A stretch of 64,000 bases of DNA, taken from assembly GCA_030015575.1 (NCBI GenBank), contig JASDDO010000016.1, positions 111,929,241 to 111,993,240 on the forward strand, given 5' to 3'. How positions within the stretch are numbered: the stretch's first letter is position 1; each line of letters begins with the position of its first letter. Below the pieces are notes generated by a model, which worked only from the letters and a program-made list of their open reading frames with translations, was not told where the DNA came from and made no database searches. Shown here in pieces: positions 11,780-23,790 of this stretch. Source of the stretch: Agapanthus africanus. Lineage: Eukaryota > Streptophyta > Magnoliopsida > Asparagales > Amaryllidaceae. Made by a program: the position numbers and the translations under genes.

Positions 11780-13987
11780 TGTTAGTTATATGTATGCCCT
11801 AGAAGCCATTACTGTACATTGGATGTATATTGTAGTGGATGCTGGGACATATATAGGTAGGACTTTCTTGCTCGACATGATAGTACGCTATCTGGTTGCT
11901 CTTTATCTTAACATGTATACTTTCTGTCTCTCTGTTACATGTTGATAAAGCCCTTAGGATGTGTACTCGACTTCCAGGGCTGTGATGCAGATCATACTAG
12001 TGGGGCATGGATAGTCTATGAGTACATCCTTGAAATGTTCCTAGTCGAGGGAATATCGAGACGGGGCATCGATATTCCAGAGTAGACTAGCGTATATCTT
12101 CTCGACCCATGCGATGGGCGATGGATGATCCCATATCCATTGGTGTTTGACATCAGAAATGGTATACGGGTGCTCAGTGGAGACTGGGTACACTGAACGG
12201 ACTCGCCGAGAACTCCCAGATGGTATTATACCTTACGTCAGATGGCAGTTCTCTGGTGACACTGGTACAGCTTAGTCTGTTGACCCGAGATCGTCATAGA
12301 GTCTTGTGTGTCTCCCACTGTGCTTTGATTTCCACCCTACCACGGCTCTACTGAGTCGTGCAAACAGGTGGTTTTTGGGTACAGTCCCGATTCACATGGA
12401 GGCAATGAGCGATAGGAGGGGATTCGTCTCTCCCGGTATTGGGGGTTAATGTTGCGCAATGCACGACTGGCCATAACAGGAAATCCCTGGCCAGGGTTGC
12501 AGTGATATACTGGTAAGAGTTATCAGTAGTTTCACGAATGTTATGGACCCTACATCGGCATGACTTATCAAGCTATTGGGGTCTGACGTTTACCACCCCT
12601 AAGCAAGATATGCGGCATATCAGACGAACAGACCGGACTGTACGGTAAGTGTTACTGGTTGGATTCACAGGAGTGTGAGCGGGCTTGCTCGTCGATCTTC
12701 TGATCGCTCAATACCCGGGTGGCCGTTACGTTTAGCAGACCGCTTGCGGCTTGTGGGTGTTTGATATGATCATCATCTGTTGCCGGCGTATTGACGAGTC
12801 TTTAGAGTCCTACACAGAGGTTTCCTAGCTCAAGCGAAACGAAATAGGAGCGCATATGAGATATGTGCGGGACCGAGAATAATTCGTGTATGTGATACCG
12901 TATTCCATTCTCGCGATGAATGTATCGATTGGTTATATGCGATATAACCTGGTTATCGAATCAAGGATTGATTCGAGAAGCCGATACATTGAATACTAGT
13001 CGGTTATATGCGACATGACCGGATCATTGAATCAAGTGTTGACTTAATGATTTAATGCATAATTATATATATTTGATATATTACTTTGCATTAACTAGTA
13101 TTGGTTCACTTTAAATGGATTTACTCACTTGGTTTGTGCACATTGCATATGTGATATATTTTGTGCACATGATTGTATCATGTTTGATGATACATGCAAG
13201 CTAGGGTTAGTGTAAAGAATTAGACCATGGTTAAGATTATGATTAGGGTTTTCTTTCCTCTTATTTATTTATTTATTTATTTTGGAAAAAGATGAGAAAA
13301 GAATGGTTGCTATTTTTGTTTGCTAGTTGAAGATTCTTGAAGCTTTGAATTAGTCCACCATCCTTGTCTTATACTTAACCCTAACCATTCTAGTTAACCA
13401 TGGTCCATTCTCTACAACTAACCAAGGGTTAGTAAATGATAAGTATTGATTTATTTATCATTTACATATACTTATCATATTCTTTTTCTTCATCTTCTTC
13501 TTCTTCAACATGAGAAAAAAGCTTGCTACATCAATGGTGATTGATGAAAATGTGTGGGAAATCCAATTCTAAAGTCTACCCACTTCCTATTTCTTCATCC
13601 TCTACCTCTTGCCAAGTAGTATAGGGTGTTTCCTTCACAAGTTTTCAAGGCTTGGTGAAGTTGGAGCTTGTTCTTGTGATGCTTCGACGTAGATCATCTT
13701 CGTCATCGAACCGACGATCAAGCCCGCCTATTCTTCGATGATGCCAATGCTAGAGTCAAGGGTTTGATTTGGACAGCGGAGGGAGATCATCGCGGAGCTT
13801 AGGAAGTGATGGACCGGATCTACAAAGGTTGTAGCCCCTTTCCTTTAGATACACTTCCGTTTACATGCTTGCTTCGCCTATTTATCTTGTTAACGATCCG
13901 TATTAGGGTTTATAGGCACCCGTAAAATTTGATTTGTGGATGTTTGATCACTTGTAAGACTCCACTAGAGTGCCTAGGAACCCTACA
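11780..13987 (+). mobile_element. E 5' LTR (2.2 kb)
   Basis: It starts TGTTAGTTATATGTATGCCC and ends GGAACCCTACA. It is near-identical to 19952-22127. It is related to LTR D and, on the other strand, to LTR H. A (TTTA)n run is at about 13258-13280. No gene is present. Confidence 0.95.
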
Positions 13988-13988
13988 G

Positions 13989-14000
13989 TGGTATCAGATC
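13989..14000 (+). other. E primer-binding site (tRNA-iMet)
   Basis: TGGTATCAGATC lies one base after the LTR end. It differs by one base from the standard TGGTATCAGAGC. Confidence 0.88.
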
Positions 14001-14189
14001 CTAGCTAGAGCCTTAGGCGAAGTCTAGACGGAATTAGAAGTCCGATCGACCCGAAACCCCGATTTTAACATGCTCTCTGGACTTTTTTGAAATTCGTGGA
14101 TTTTTGTGAATTAAAAATATTCAGAAAACTCAGCAGGTATTCCTAAGAATTACTGTGAAATTTGAGAGCACGATTCCTCTAAAGCGCGG

Positions 14190-14228
14190 CGGAACCGCGG
14201 CACGAGCATGGCTCGTGCTGCGGTTCCG
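14190..14228 (+). other. GC-rich hairpin, type I (E leader)
   Basis: The arms 14190-14207 and 14211-14228 pair over 18 bp, with one G-T wobble and a 3-nt ATG loop. The core CGGAACCGCGGC is shared with G and F. It starts ~200 nt after the primer-binding site. Confidence 0.85.
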
Positions 14229-15882
14229 CGGCCCACTAGTCACATCAGCATTTTTCTTTTTCACAGTAACTCCTAGTTTTTAGTGCTGGGTTTTCTGGGA
14301 ATATTTTAATATTTATTCCAGAGTTTTATTTTCTGGGTTGTATCGGGAACTCAGTGTATCGATCGGATTGTCTAATTTTGTCGGTGTGTTTTTCCGGGTA
14401 GTTTAGAATATATTAAAAAGTTCGACCGGATATAAATACCCACTTTTTCCCCTGCTGGGAAATTTCCAATTGTTTGATTTTTCCGTAGTTTAACGACGTT
14501 GTAAGTAGTACAAGTAACGCGATGGACCCTCTAGAAGACAACAAACCTTAACTCGATTATGTGACCGTCTTGAACTGCCCTTTGAACCTTCGGGTTTGGG
14601 GCAGTACGGCGTGCCACATGTGAGGCGTTGGCTTGACCATTCTACGGCTGGACCGTTGGTAATGAGGCACGAACTGAATGTTGTTAGACTTATTTCATGT
14701 GTTGAGCTGTATCGGGAAAACTTGGGTGTTCGATTGTTCGATCGGAAAGTTTAACATTTTCTATTTATCCGGAATGTGATACAATAATTGGAATTCACAA
14801 GTAGTTATGAGATAACTGAATGAATGTTATAAACATAGCAGTTTAGTCTCACATGATCGGTTGCCACGGAATTTTGATGTGATCAAAAGTCCGTAGCAAT
14901 CACGTAGCGTACGCGGATACTCGCCGGGTAAACTTAATAGACAGCCTCACTCCATTGCCCCGACCAAGTGACTGTAGGAGAACCCCGTCGCCGAAAGCAT
15001 CCGTTCGGGTGCTCGCGGCAGCGGTGTTCCGCCTTGGTGCACTTTGTCGACGGCGTCGGGGGTGCGGCCGCCTACTAAAGTTTGCGACGAGGATTCGATC
15101 AGAATGTCGGGAATCCTGTTGAATTGCCCGACTTGATATTGAAAAGTGTTTTCGATTTTGAGACTAAAATGTGGGGTTTATAATTGTTAGGCATGCGATG
15201 TCTAAGTAATTCATTTGGTCAGGCATGTGATGTCTGAGGTGGTTGCGGATTCCAACTGTTGTAGTTTTACACTTTCTTTTCTGTGACCGTAAGTGTAATA
15301 TGTGATATCGCCGGTTTCATTGCTATATGTCAATGACAATTGGGATGCGCATATTTACTTACGTTGATGACATGTGATATTATGTGTTGCTGGATATGTT
15401 ATATTGGATCGTCGTGTTTGAATAGCCGGGGTTTTTTTTATGTGAGATGAGTGTTTTTTCATTTTCATTCATGTAAAAACTTGTATGTAATATTCTTTTA
15501 TTGGGGCACTTCCAGGTTGCGGAAGTTGTCACCCATTGTATATTATTTACTTTTCTGCACTAGGATAGACCCAAGGAGGGGAGCACAAGTAACCGGGTTC
15601 TGGGGTCCAGTGGGAGACCAACTCGAGGAGTCGAGTCCGGGTCTCCAACCCTAGAATTGGTAGGGTTGCTTGCCGCTCTCGTAGGGGTCTTGGGGTGTGG
15701 GATTGGCTATTCATCACGACCGTGGAATCCGTGTTTTATACTGGCTCGTATTGAAAACACGGACGTCCTAGTATATCCAATATTTTATATGTTTCTTCTG
15801 CTGTGATTTATCTGTGATGTGATCATATGATGTTCTGTGACAGGTATTATATATAGTATATATGATATATTATATAGACGTT

Positions 15883-15983
15883 GCTTATGTTTTACACCCG
15901 CGCTAGCCCTGCCTCGCTCTGGCGTTAGTTACCTAACCTAACGGTGCAGACGGGACATCGAGGGGAATGCGGATGGCATAAGC
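15883..15983 (+). other. Closed RNA domain in copia leader (E copy)
   Basis: GCTTATG (15883-15889) can pair with CATAAGC (15977-15983). Inside, CACCCGC can pair with GCGGATG with one mismatch, and CGTTAG with CTAACG. Copies lie at 40219-40321 (G) and 60366-60467 (H). Confidence 0.7.
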
Positions 15984-16500
15984 GTACGTTATATTTATCT
16001 GTGATGGTTAGGTGGACTTAAATGATGGGATATTCATTAATGAGATTAATGAAAGAAAAATAAACCTAATTGATGTTGTGGAATCGAATTTCAAAATAAA
16101 ACAGGTAGCTACAGTTCTTGCTTTGCATCGTGGTGTTCCTTGTCGAACATCCTGCACCTTATTCGATAAGGAAAGGACCGAGATCCCTTCACCGGGAGTG
16201 ACTCCTTTAGCAATAACTGGCAGATGCTACAACCCTCGGTTTTTCTTTTGATCGCTTCTATAGTTTCTGCTTTGCACAGTGATATATATGATATATCCCG
16301 CACCTCATTCGACGAGGAAAGGGCCGACGATCCCTTCACCGGGAGTGACCCCTTTAGCAAAACTAGAAAAGCTTCAAAAAACATTCCATTTAAAAACCAT
16401 TTGATTCCGCAACGAGATCAAGTTCAAAGCGTTAAAGGTTTTCACAAAAACCATTCGCAACCCTCCGTCATTTTAGGAAGTAGAGTACTCAGTATTCGTG

Positions 16501-16706
16501 CTGTGTTTGTTGACCATAGTCAAGGCACAGTGTACGGTAGCTAAGTGATGTCTTCCTACACCGCATATGATGCGATTAGTTAGGACAGTCATGTGGCTTT
16601 GTTGACCTTAGCCAAGGGTCATATGGGTGGGTCTAATTAATCATGAAATGACGGGTAGAACTTGACTAGTACCTATGATTTGTTGACCTTAGCCAAGGTC
16701 ATAGGT
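16501..16706 (+). other. Three tandem two-tier hairpins in copia leader (E copy)
   Basis: Hairpins span 16501-16530 (outer stem CTGTG/CACAG), 16590-16625 (CATGTG/CATATG) and 16671-16706 (ACCTATGA/TCATAGGT). Each contains the same inner word, TTGAC-NNNN-G(T/C)CAA followed by GG, which can form a second small stem. Confidence 0.75.
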
Positions 16707-16920
16707 GCTAGGGGTAAAAACCATTATCGGGAGTTTCAAGTGTTGAAATTTGCAATAAGATTGCATACCTTCTATATGATAGTTGGATCTCGATATCCAC
16801 TGCGAGTAATTGTTACTCCTGGGAGAGTTTTGCACTTTGCAATTAGCCGATCAAATAGGTGTCTAGAAAGGTGTCAACGGGGTTACGCCTCTGGGAAAAC
16901 GAGGTTTACTGTAATTAGGT

Positions 16921-16936
16921 CCGTGCGAAAGCACGG
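16921..16936 (+). other. GAAA-tetraloop hairpin in copia leader (E copy)
   Basis: CCGTGC-GAAA-GCACGG is a perfect 6-bp stem with a GNRA-type loop. H has the same hairpin at 59642-59657 and G a changed version at 41073-41082. Confidence 0.7.
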
Positions 16937-17289
16937 GGAACCTCCCTCAAAGTACCGACACTGGCCTGGCTGAAAGATTGGCGAACTTGTAGAGTGTAAT
17001 TAATCCAGGCTAGTCTTTCCTTTTAAGGTTTGAAGGAAGATTTGATAAAAACAGTGGGAGCCATCCTGATTAGATAAAATATATAACCAATCTGATCTTG
17101 CAAGAGCGCACGCAGAGTGTTTTCTTCTCTCTCTCTCCAGGTAGCGACCATATCACGCCTTAATCAAGATAATAATATGGATGTATTGACCGAACCCGCT
17201 TGTTGTACTGAGCTGGGGAACGTTGGTCCCGCTCCAACTTATAATTGTTATAAGACAGAGCAGGAAATAAGGAATACCAAGATTCCTAT

Positions 17290-19940
17290 GCCGCCCAAAC
17301 GAAGAGAGTGCATGCTGATGCATCATCTTCGGGTGTGTTCATTACAAAAAACTGTTTCTCAGTATCCTCTGAATCCTGGGTATTTGATACCGGATCGGGA
17401 TCCCAGATATGTAATATGTTACATAGGGCTACAAAAAGGTAGAAAAACTAAGAACGGGTGATAAGTTTCATGAGACAGAAAACGGGGCAAGTGTTGCAGC
17501 CAAGTCTGTTGGTTACTGTCCCCCTGTATTACCAATACATTGATTCTGAACAAATGCTATTAGATACCGAACCTGATATACAAAATCATAACAGTCTCTT
17601 TATTAGTAAAGAAAGGATGTAATTTTGTATTGATGGATAATGTTTTGAACATTTCCTATATCAAAAGTTGATCGGTTCAGGCACGTTATCTAAAAGCATT
17701 GAAGTTCTAAATCAAACTACAGTTCCTAGTATACAGAACACACACAAGAAGAAGAGTTCAGAAATGAACGAATCCTTCTTGAGGCATTGTAGACTAGGTC
17801 ACATCAATGCGACCCGACTGGCTGAAGTAACATTTTAGATGCATATTTAAATCAGTTTGAATTTACATCTTGTGAAACTTTCCAGTCATGTCACAAAGAT
17901 TAGATGACCATAGCTCTGTTTATTAGAAACAGAGAAAGAGTTAGTAAACTCTTGGGACTGATACATGATGATGTATGTAAAGTCTCCTGTCTACACATGC
18001 CAGGACTGGTTCTTCATACTTCATTATATTCTCTGATAATCTCTCAAGATTCAGTCATATGTTCCTGTTGAAACATAAGTCCGAACCTTTTGAGATATTC
18101 ACAGAATATAAGTTAGAAGTAGAGAACCAAAATACGGGTATAAGTATTATGTCCTATGATAAGATCAGGGAGGAGAATACTTGTGCATAGAATTCCTGGA
18201 CTATTCTAAAGGAGAATGAGATTTTCTCTCAGTGTTACTCCTCTGAATACACCACAGCACAACGGTGTATCAGGGCGGAGCAATTGCACAATATTAGATA
18301 TGGTGTGCTCTATGATGAGTATTACTGAGTTACCTATTTCCTTTTGGGGATATGCACTTGAGAAGCTGCATATCTATTGAATTAGGTTTGAATCAAATCA
18401 ATGCCTACCACTGCATATGAGATATGGTATGGGAAGAACCCATCTCTTAAGCGAGTTAAGATTTGGGGTTGTCCGGCCTATGTTTAAAGCAAAATCCGGA
18501 CAAGATCGAGGCAGGATCAGTTCTGTAGAACTGGAAAGGTTCCAGCTATACAAAACTGCAGTTGATGATTTGACAGAACCATAAGATTCTATAGTTCCCG
18601 ACGAACCTCAGCCTCTCCGACGATCTAGTAGGGTTCCTCATCCGCCTGAGAGATACCTCGGTTTCTCGATGACAGTGGGAGCAAGGAATGCATCATGAGA
18701 TGATGACCCAACTAGTTTCGAGCAGGCCATCAAGAGTAGGGACTCTGTAAGAATGGCTGGATGCTTAGCGATCTGAGATGGAATCCATGTACACCAGCAA
18801 AGTATGGACTTAGGCTGCTATATCTGAAGGGTTAAATCCCCATCAGGAGCAAGTATATCTTGAGAAGATTACTTGGTGTAGATGGAAAAGTTGAGACTTT
18901 CAAAGCTGGGCTTATTAAAGGTTTTAGTCATCAACCAGGCATGGATAATGATGAAACCTTTTCCAAGTGACTATGCTTAAGTCCATCCGGATCCTACTTA
19001 ACATTGCTACATACCATGACTACGATATCTGGTGGTTGGGTGCCCTGACTGCTTTTCTAAATACTGATCTAGAAGAGAACGTCTATAAGAACACAGCCAG
19101 AGGTCTTCGTAAACAGTGGGAGCAGTGGAAACGTGTGCAAGTTGCTTTACATAATGAAGCAGGCATCGCGGAGTTGGAACGTCTGTTTTGATGTGATAGT
19201 CAAAGTGTTTGACTTCATCAAAATGGTAGACGAACCTTGTATATACAAAAGGGTAGTAGAGAGTAAGGTGGTCATCTTCGTATTGTACGTAGACAACATA
19301 CTCTTGATAGGAAAAGAGTTTCCTATACTACGATCGGTCAATCTCCTATTATCACTAGGATTCTCCAAATAGGATCAAAATGATACCTCCTAAATCCTGA
19401 GTTTTCATCTATGAGATAGATGTAATTGGATGCAAGTATTCTCACTAGATGTAGTGAGATGGTATCAATCGATCCTGGGAAGAATCACTGGAAGAGTTCC
19501 ATGGTGATAAAGACGACTGAACGTCAGTCACAGGCATTGTCTTTACCCTCAGTAAAGGGACGGTATGTTGGAAGAGTTCCAAGCTCTATACCGTGGCAAA
19601 CTAGACGATAAAGGCTGGTAACATCGCTATTAAAGATACTACCAAAGAGGCAGTTTGGGTGTATAATGGTTCATAAGATGAACTAGGTTCCTACCATTGT
19701 ATGACAATGGAAGTGTGGCTTCGGCCCTGGAACCCTGGTCCCATCAGTGACCCAGACATATTCTGAGGAAGCATCACCTGATCATGGAGATAGTTGATCT
19801 CCGGGGTGATCGAGGTTAGGAGAGTAGACTCAAAGGACAACACGGTGGATCCACTCACGAAGGCATTTTCCCAGAGAGAGACTCATATGGGATGGTTGAG
19901 TATTAGATACTGCGACCACTGCTACAGATGGCCCTAGTGC
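17290..19940 (+). pseudogene. E pol remnant: protease, integrase, RT, RNase H
   Basis: Order as in copia. The protease keeps the active-site context FDTGSGS (~17380-17405, after WV). The integrase zinc region reads RHCRLGHINATRL (~17785-17825). The integrase core is badly broken (17980-18500). The RT pieces are MLKSIRILL-IATYHDYDIW (18967), ASRSWNVCFD and FVLYVDNILLIG (~19280-19320), where the usual YVDD is YVDN. RNase H traces lie at 19600-19900. There are many stops and frameshifts. Gag, which should precede the protease after ~17145, is almost wholly deleted, although the leader end (GCGACCA) is present. The element cannot make its own proteins. Confidence 0.88.
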
Positions 19941-19951
19941 AAGTGGGAGAT
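19941..19951 (+). other. E polypurine tract
   Basis: AAGTGGGAGAT directly precedes the TGTTAG of the 3' LTR. It is identical in G and H. Confidence 0.92.
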
Positions 19952-22127
19952 TGTTAGTTATATGTATGCCCTAGAGGCCATTACTGTACATTAGATGTAT
20001 ATTGTAGTGGATGCTGGGACATATACGCTATCTGGTTGCTCTTTATCTTAACATGTATACTTTCCGTCTCTCTGTTACATGTTGATAAAGCCCTTAGGAT
20101 GTGTAATCGACTTCCAGGGCTGTGATGCAGATCATACTAGTGGGGCCTGGATAGTCTATGAGTACATCCTTGAAATGTTCCTAGTCGAGGGAATATCGAG
20201 ACGTGGCATCGATATTCCAGAGTAGACTAGCGTATATCTTCTCGACCCATGCGATGGGCGATGGATGATCCCATATCCATTGGTGTTTGACATCAGAAAT
20301 GGTATACGGGTGCTCAGTAGAGACTGGGTACACTGAACGGACTCGCCGAGAACTCCCAGATGGTATTATACCTCACGTCAGATGGCAGTTCTCTGGTGAC
20401 ACTGGTACAGCTTAGTCTGTTGACCCGAGATCGTCATAGAGTCTTGTGTGTCTCCCACTGTGCTTTGATTTCCATCCTACCACGGCTCTACTGAGTCGTG
20501 CAAACAGGTGGTTTTTGGGTACAGTCCCGATTCACATGGAGGCAATGAGCGATAGGAGGGGATTCATCTCTCCCGGTATTGGGGGTTGATGTTGCGCAAT
20601 GCACGACTGGCCATAGCAGGAAATCCCTGGCCAGGGTTGCAGTGATATACTGGTAAGAGTTATCAATAGTTTCACGAATGTTATGGACCCTATGTCGGCA
20701 TGACTTATCAAGCTATTGGGGTCTGACGTTTACTACCCCTAGGCAAGATATGCGGCATATCAGACGAACAGACCGGACTGTACGGTAAGTGTTACTGGTT
20801 GGATTCACAGGAGTGTGAGCGGGCTTGCTCGTCGATCTTCTGATCGCTCAATACCCGGGTGGCCGTTACGTTTAGCAGACCGCTTGCGGCTTGTGGGTGT
20901 TTGATATGATCATCATCTGCTGCCGGCGTATTGACGAGTCTTTAGAGTCCTACACAGAGGTTTCCTAGCTCAAGCGAAACGAAATAGGAGCGCATATGAG
21001 ATATGTGCGGGACCGAGAATAATTCGTGTATGTGATACCGTATTCCATTCTCGCGACGAATGTATCGATTGGTTATATGCGATATAACCTGGTTATCGAA
21101 TCAAGGATTGATTCGAGAAGCCGATACATTGAATACTAGTCGGTTATATGCGACATGACCGGATCATTGAATCAAGTGTTGACTTAATGATTTAATGCAT
21201 AATTATATATATTTGATATATTACTTTGCATTAACTAGTATTGGTTCACTTTAAATGGATTTACTCACTTGGTTTGTGCACATTGCATATGTGATATATT
21301 TTGTGCACATGATTGTATCATGTTTGATGATACATGCAAGCTAGGGTTAGTGTAAAGAATTAGACCATGGTTAAGATTATGATTAGGGTTTTCTTTCCTC
21401 TTATTTATTTATTTATTTATTTTGGAAAAAGATGAGAAAAGAATGGTTGCTATTTTTGTTTGCTAGTTGAAGATTCTTGAAGCTTTGAATTAGTCCACCA
21501 TCCTTGTCTTATACTTAACCCTAACCATTCTAGTTAACCATGGTCCATTCTCTACAACTAACCAAGGGTTAGTAAATGATAAGTATTGATTTATTTATCA
21601 TTTACATATACTTATCATATTCTTTTTCTTCATCTTCTTCTTCTTCAACATGAGAAAAAAGCTTGCTACATCAATGGTGATTGATGAAAAAGTATGGGAA
21701 ATCCAATTCTAAAGTCTACCCACTTCCGATTTCATCATCCTCTACCTCTTGCCAAGTAGTATAGGGTGTTTCCTTCACAAGTTTTCAAGGCTTGGTGAAG
21801 TTGGAGCTTGTTCTTGTGATGCTTCGACATAGATCATCTTCGGCATCGAACCGACGATCAAGCCCGCCTATTCTTCGATGATGCCAATGCTAGAGTCAAG
21901 GGTTTGATTTGGACAGCGGAGGGAGATCATCGCGGAGCTTAGGAAGTGATGGACCGGATCTACAAAGGTTGTAGCACCTTTCCTTTAAATACACTTCCAT
22001 TTACATGCTTGCTTCGCCTATTTATCTAGTTAACGATCCGTATTAGGGTTTATAGGCACCTGTAAAATTTGATTTGTGCATGTTTGATCACTTGTGAAAC
22101 TCCACTAGAGTGCCTAGGAACCCTACA
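19952..22127 (+). mobile_element. E 3' LTR
   Basis: It is near-identical to the 5' LTR except for a deletion of ~32 bp near 20026 and scattered substitutions. It is followed by the target duplication TTTTC (22128-22132). Confidence 0.95.
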
Positions 22128-22879
22128 TTTTCGAGGACGTGTTCGGCCAGATATCTTCTACCGAGTGATGAAGATACCGAGTTTGTGACTTCGAGTCCGT
22201 GTGTGAGACCTCGGGTTGGCCGTGGCCGAGAACAGTCGCAGTGCGCAGATAGCATGGCGTGACGTCATAATGAGAGATGATAAAGACGAGTGGAACCAGA
22301 AGTTCGTGCGAGACGCTGACGAGCTGTTATTACTCCCCGTCGAGATCAGAGACCTGATATGCTTATAGAGGCGTTGGGATACGGCCAGTTTCCGAGGAAA
22401 TATGTGCGGCACATGCAGATGTCCAGAAAATGAGAAAAGATTATATAAGAGTACCAGCCTCCGTACAGTTCGGTATAGGCGAGATCGGAAGAGACCTTGA
22501 GCAGGATTCCTTCCAGGACACTGCTGCAATGAGATTTGCACCCAGGAACATAGGTGTCACGTGTTTTCAGAGAGCCAGAGGCCGACGCCAGTGACGTGCT
22601 ACTTTACGAGGGGTCATGATGATTGACCGAGAGATAACCAGAGAAGTGCCAGAACGGAATCGTCCCCGTTAGCACACCTGACAGGGCCGATGAGCCGATA
22701 GATTGCGAGATTGGTAATCCGCAGAGAAGATAAGGACCCAGAGACCGAGGATGCCAGGCCGTGAGCAAGAGGCATGCGGATGTTCTTGTTCTGGCAGTTT
22801 CTAAGCACACCGATTCATTTTTCGACATTGTAGGAGGTGTACCTCGATGTCCTTTGTTGCGATTTGCGTTGTGATCTGA

Positions 22880-23790
22880 GTATCATACTTATATCGCTTG
22901 GATTTGAGTTTTGATGACGAGTTTCCTGATACTGATTTTGTGCACCATGGCTGCACCTACTGGGTATTTACATTTTGCGCATATTTATCACACTTGATAT
23001 CGGTTTTGTGCCTTGGTTGCACATGTTTATGATTTCATGGATTTCATACGGTTGATTTGATTTTTTTTTGTGCGTATGACACGCACTCGATTTGATGTTT
23101 GCACTCGGTATAGCGTATATGTGCTTGTAGTGCTTTGATATGCGTTTTGTGCACGCAGTTGCACACGTTTACGATTTTATACACCTTGATGTACTCGGTG
23201 TTGATGTTTATGCATTCGAGTTTTTGATCGGTATTTCGTGCACTAGATGCACTGTATTTGTATTTTATGCACTAGATTGCATTTTGCATTTGTTGCACTG
23301 GACGGTTATTATGCGTTGTCGCACTGGATTTATACCTCGTACCTAGGTTGCACCCGATTTATATCCTTGAGCATTCGTTTTACCAGATTTGCATTTTCGT
23401 GCGAGTTGGCACTTGTCGTTCGTTTTCGTGCATGTTACTGCCCTATATGCTTTTACGGACTCGACACGCTTTGGTTGGATTTTCGCGCATGTTGAGCGCA
23501 TGATATGAGATGCGATTCTGTGCACACCGGATGCACTGGATTGAGATTTTTGTGCACTTTAGATGCACTTGATGTTGTTGTCGTGCACACCCGTAGCACT
23601 GGATAGATGTTTTGTGCAGACCCGTTGCACTTAGTTTTGCTTGTATGTATTATAGCACCTGTATTTGAATTTGATTTCCATGCGCACCATACGCGTGTGA
23701 ATTTTTGGATACGCCCTTCTGAGGATGATTTTGCTTTTGAGCACTTTGTTTTCATGTTGGGCACTATATTGTGTAGTAGCTAGACAGGAC
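22880..23790 (+). repeat. Degenerate TGCAC-rich repeat array
   Basis: More than twenty irregularly spaced copies of TTGCAC, GTGCAC or GCACT occur about every 30-60 nt, often in the context GATTTTGTGCAC...GCACTTGAT. The periodicity is loose, so it looks like a decayed tandem repeat. No such array is present in B's relatives C or J within this window. Confidence 0.65.

Larger units (their letters stand above)
13988..17160 (+). other. E leader (5' untranslated region) with conserved RNA structures
   Basis: About 3.1 kb with no supported ORF. It aligns in patches with the leaders of G (39224-41306) and H (61884-59428, minus). Conserved blocks are the GC hairpin near +200, a 102-nt domain (15883-15983), three tandem hairpins (16501-16706), a GAAA hairpin (16921-16936) and the segment ending CAGTGGGAGCCATCCTG near 17068. 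ORFs at 16012-16544 overlap the hairpins and are not conserved in G or H. Confidence 0.75.
11780..22127 (+). mobile_element. Element E: copia retrotransposon without gag, inserted in B
   Basis: LTRs are 11780-13987 and 19952-22127, with a TTTTC target duplication, a primer-binding site at 13989 and a polypurine tract at 19941-19951. Between them lie a ~3.1 kb leader and a heavily broken protease-integrase-RT-RNase H remnant. Gag is essentially absent. By eye the two LTRs differ by about 33 substitutions plus one 32-bp deletion in the right LTR (~1.5%). The element is therefore young, although its genes are wrecked; it probably moved using proteins of a relative. Confidence 0.92.

Noticed and set aside
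16012..16544. ORFs in the E leader as upstream genes
   Set aside because: Frames are not conserved in the G and H leaders; the conserved signal there is RNA pairing.
22880..23790. Possible CRISPR-like array of TGCAC repeats
   Set aside because: Repeat words are 5-6 nt, spacing is irregular, and the context is a plant retrotransposon.
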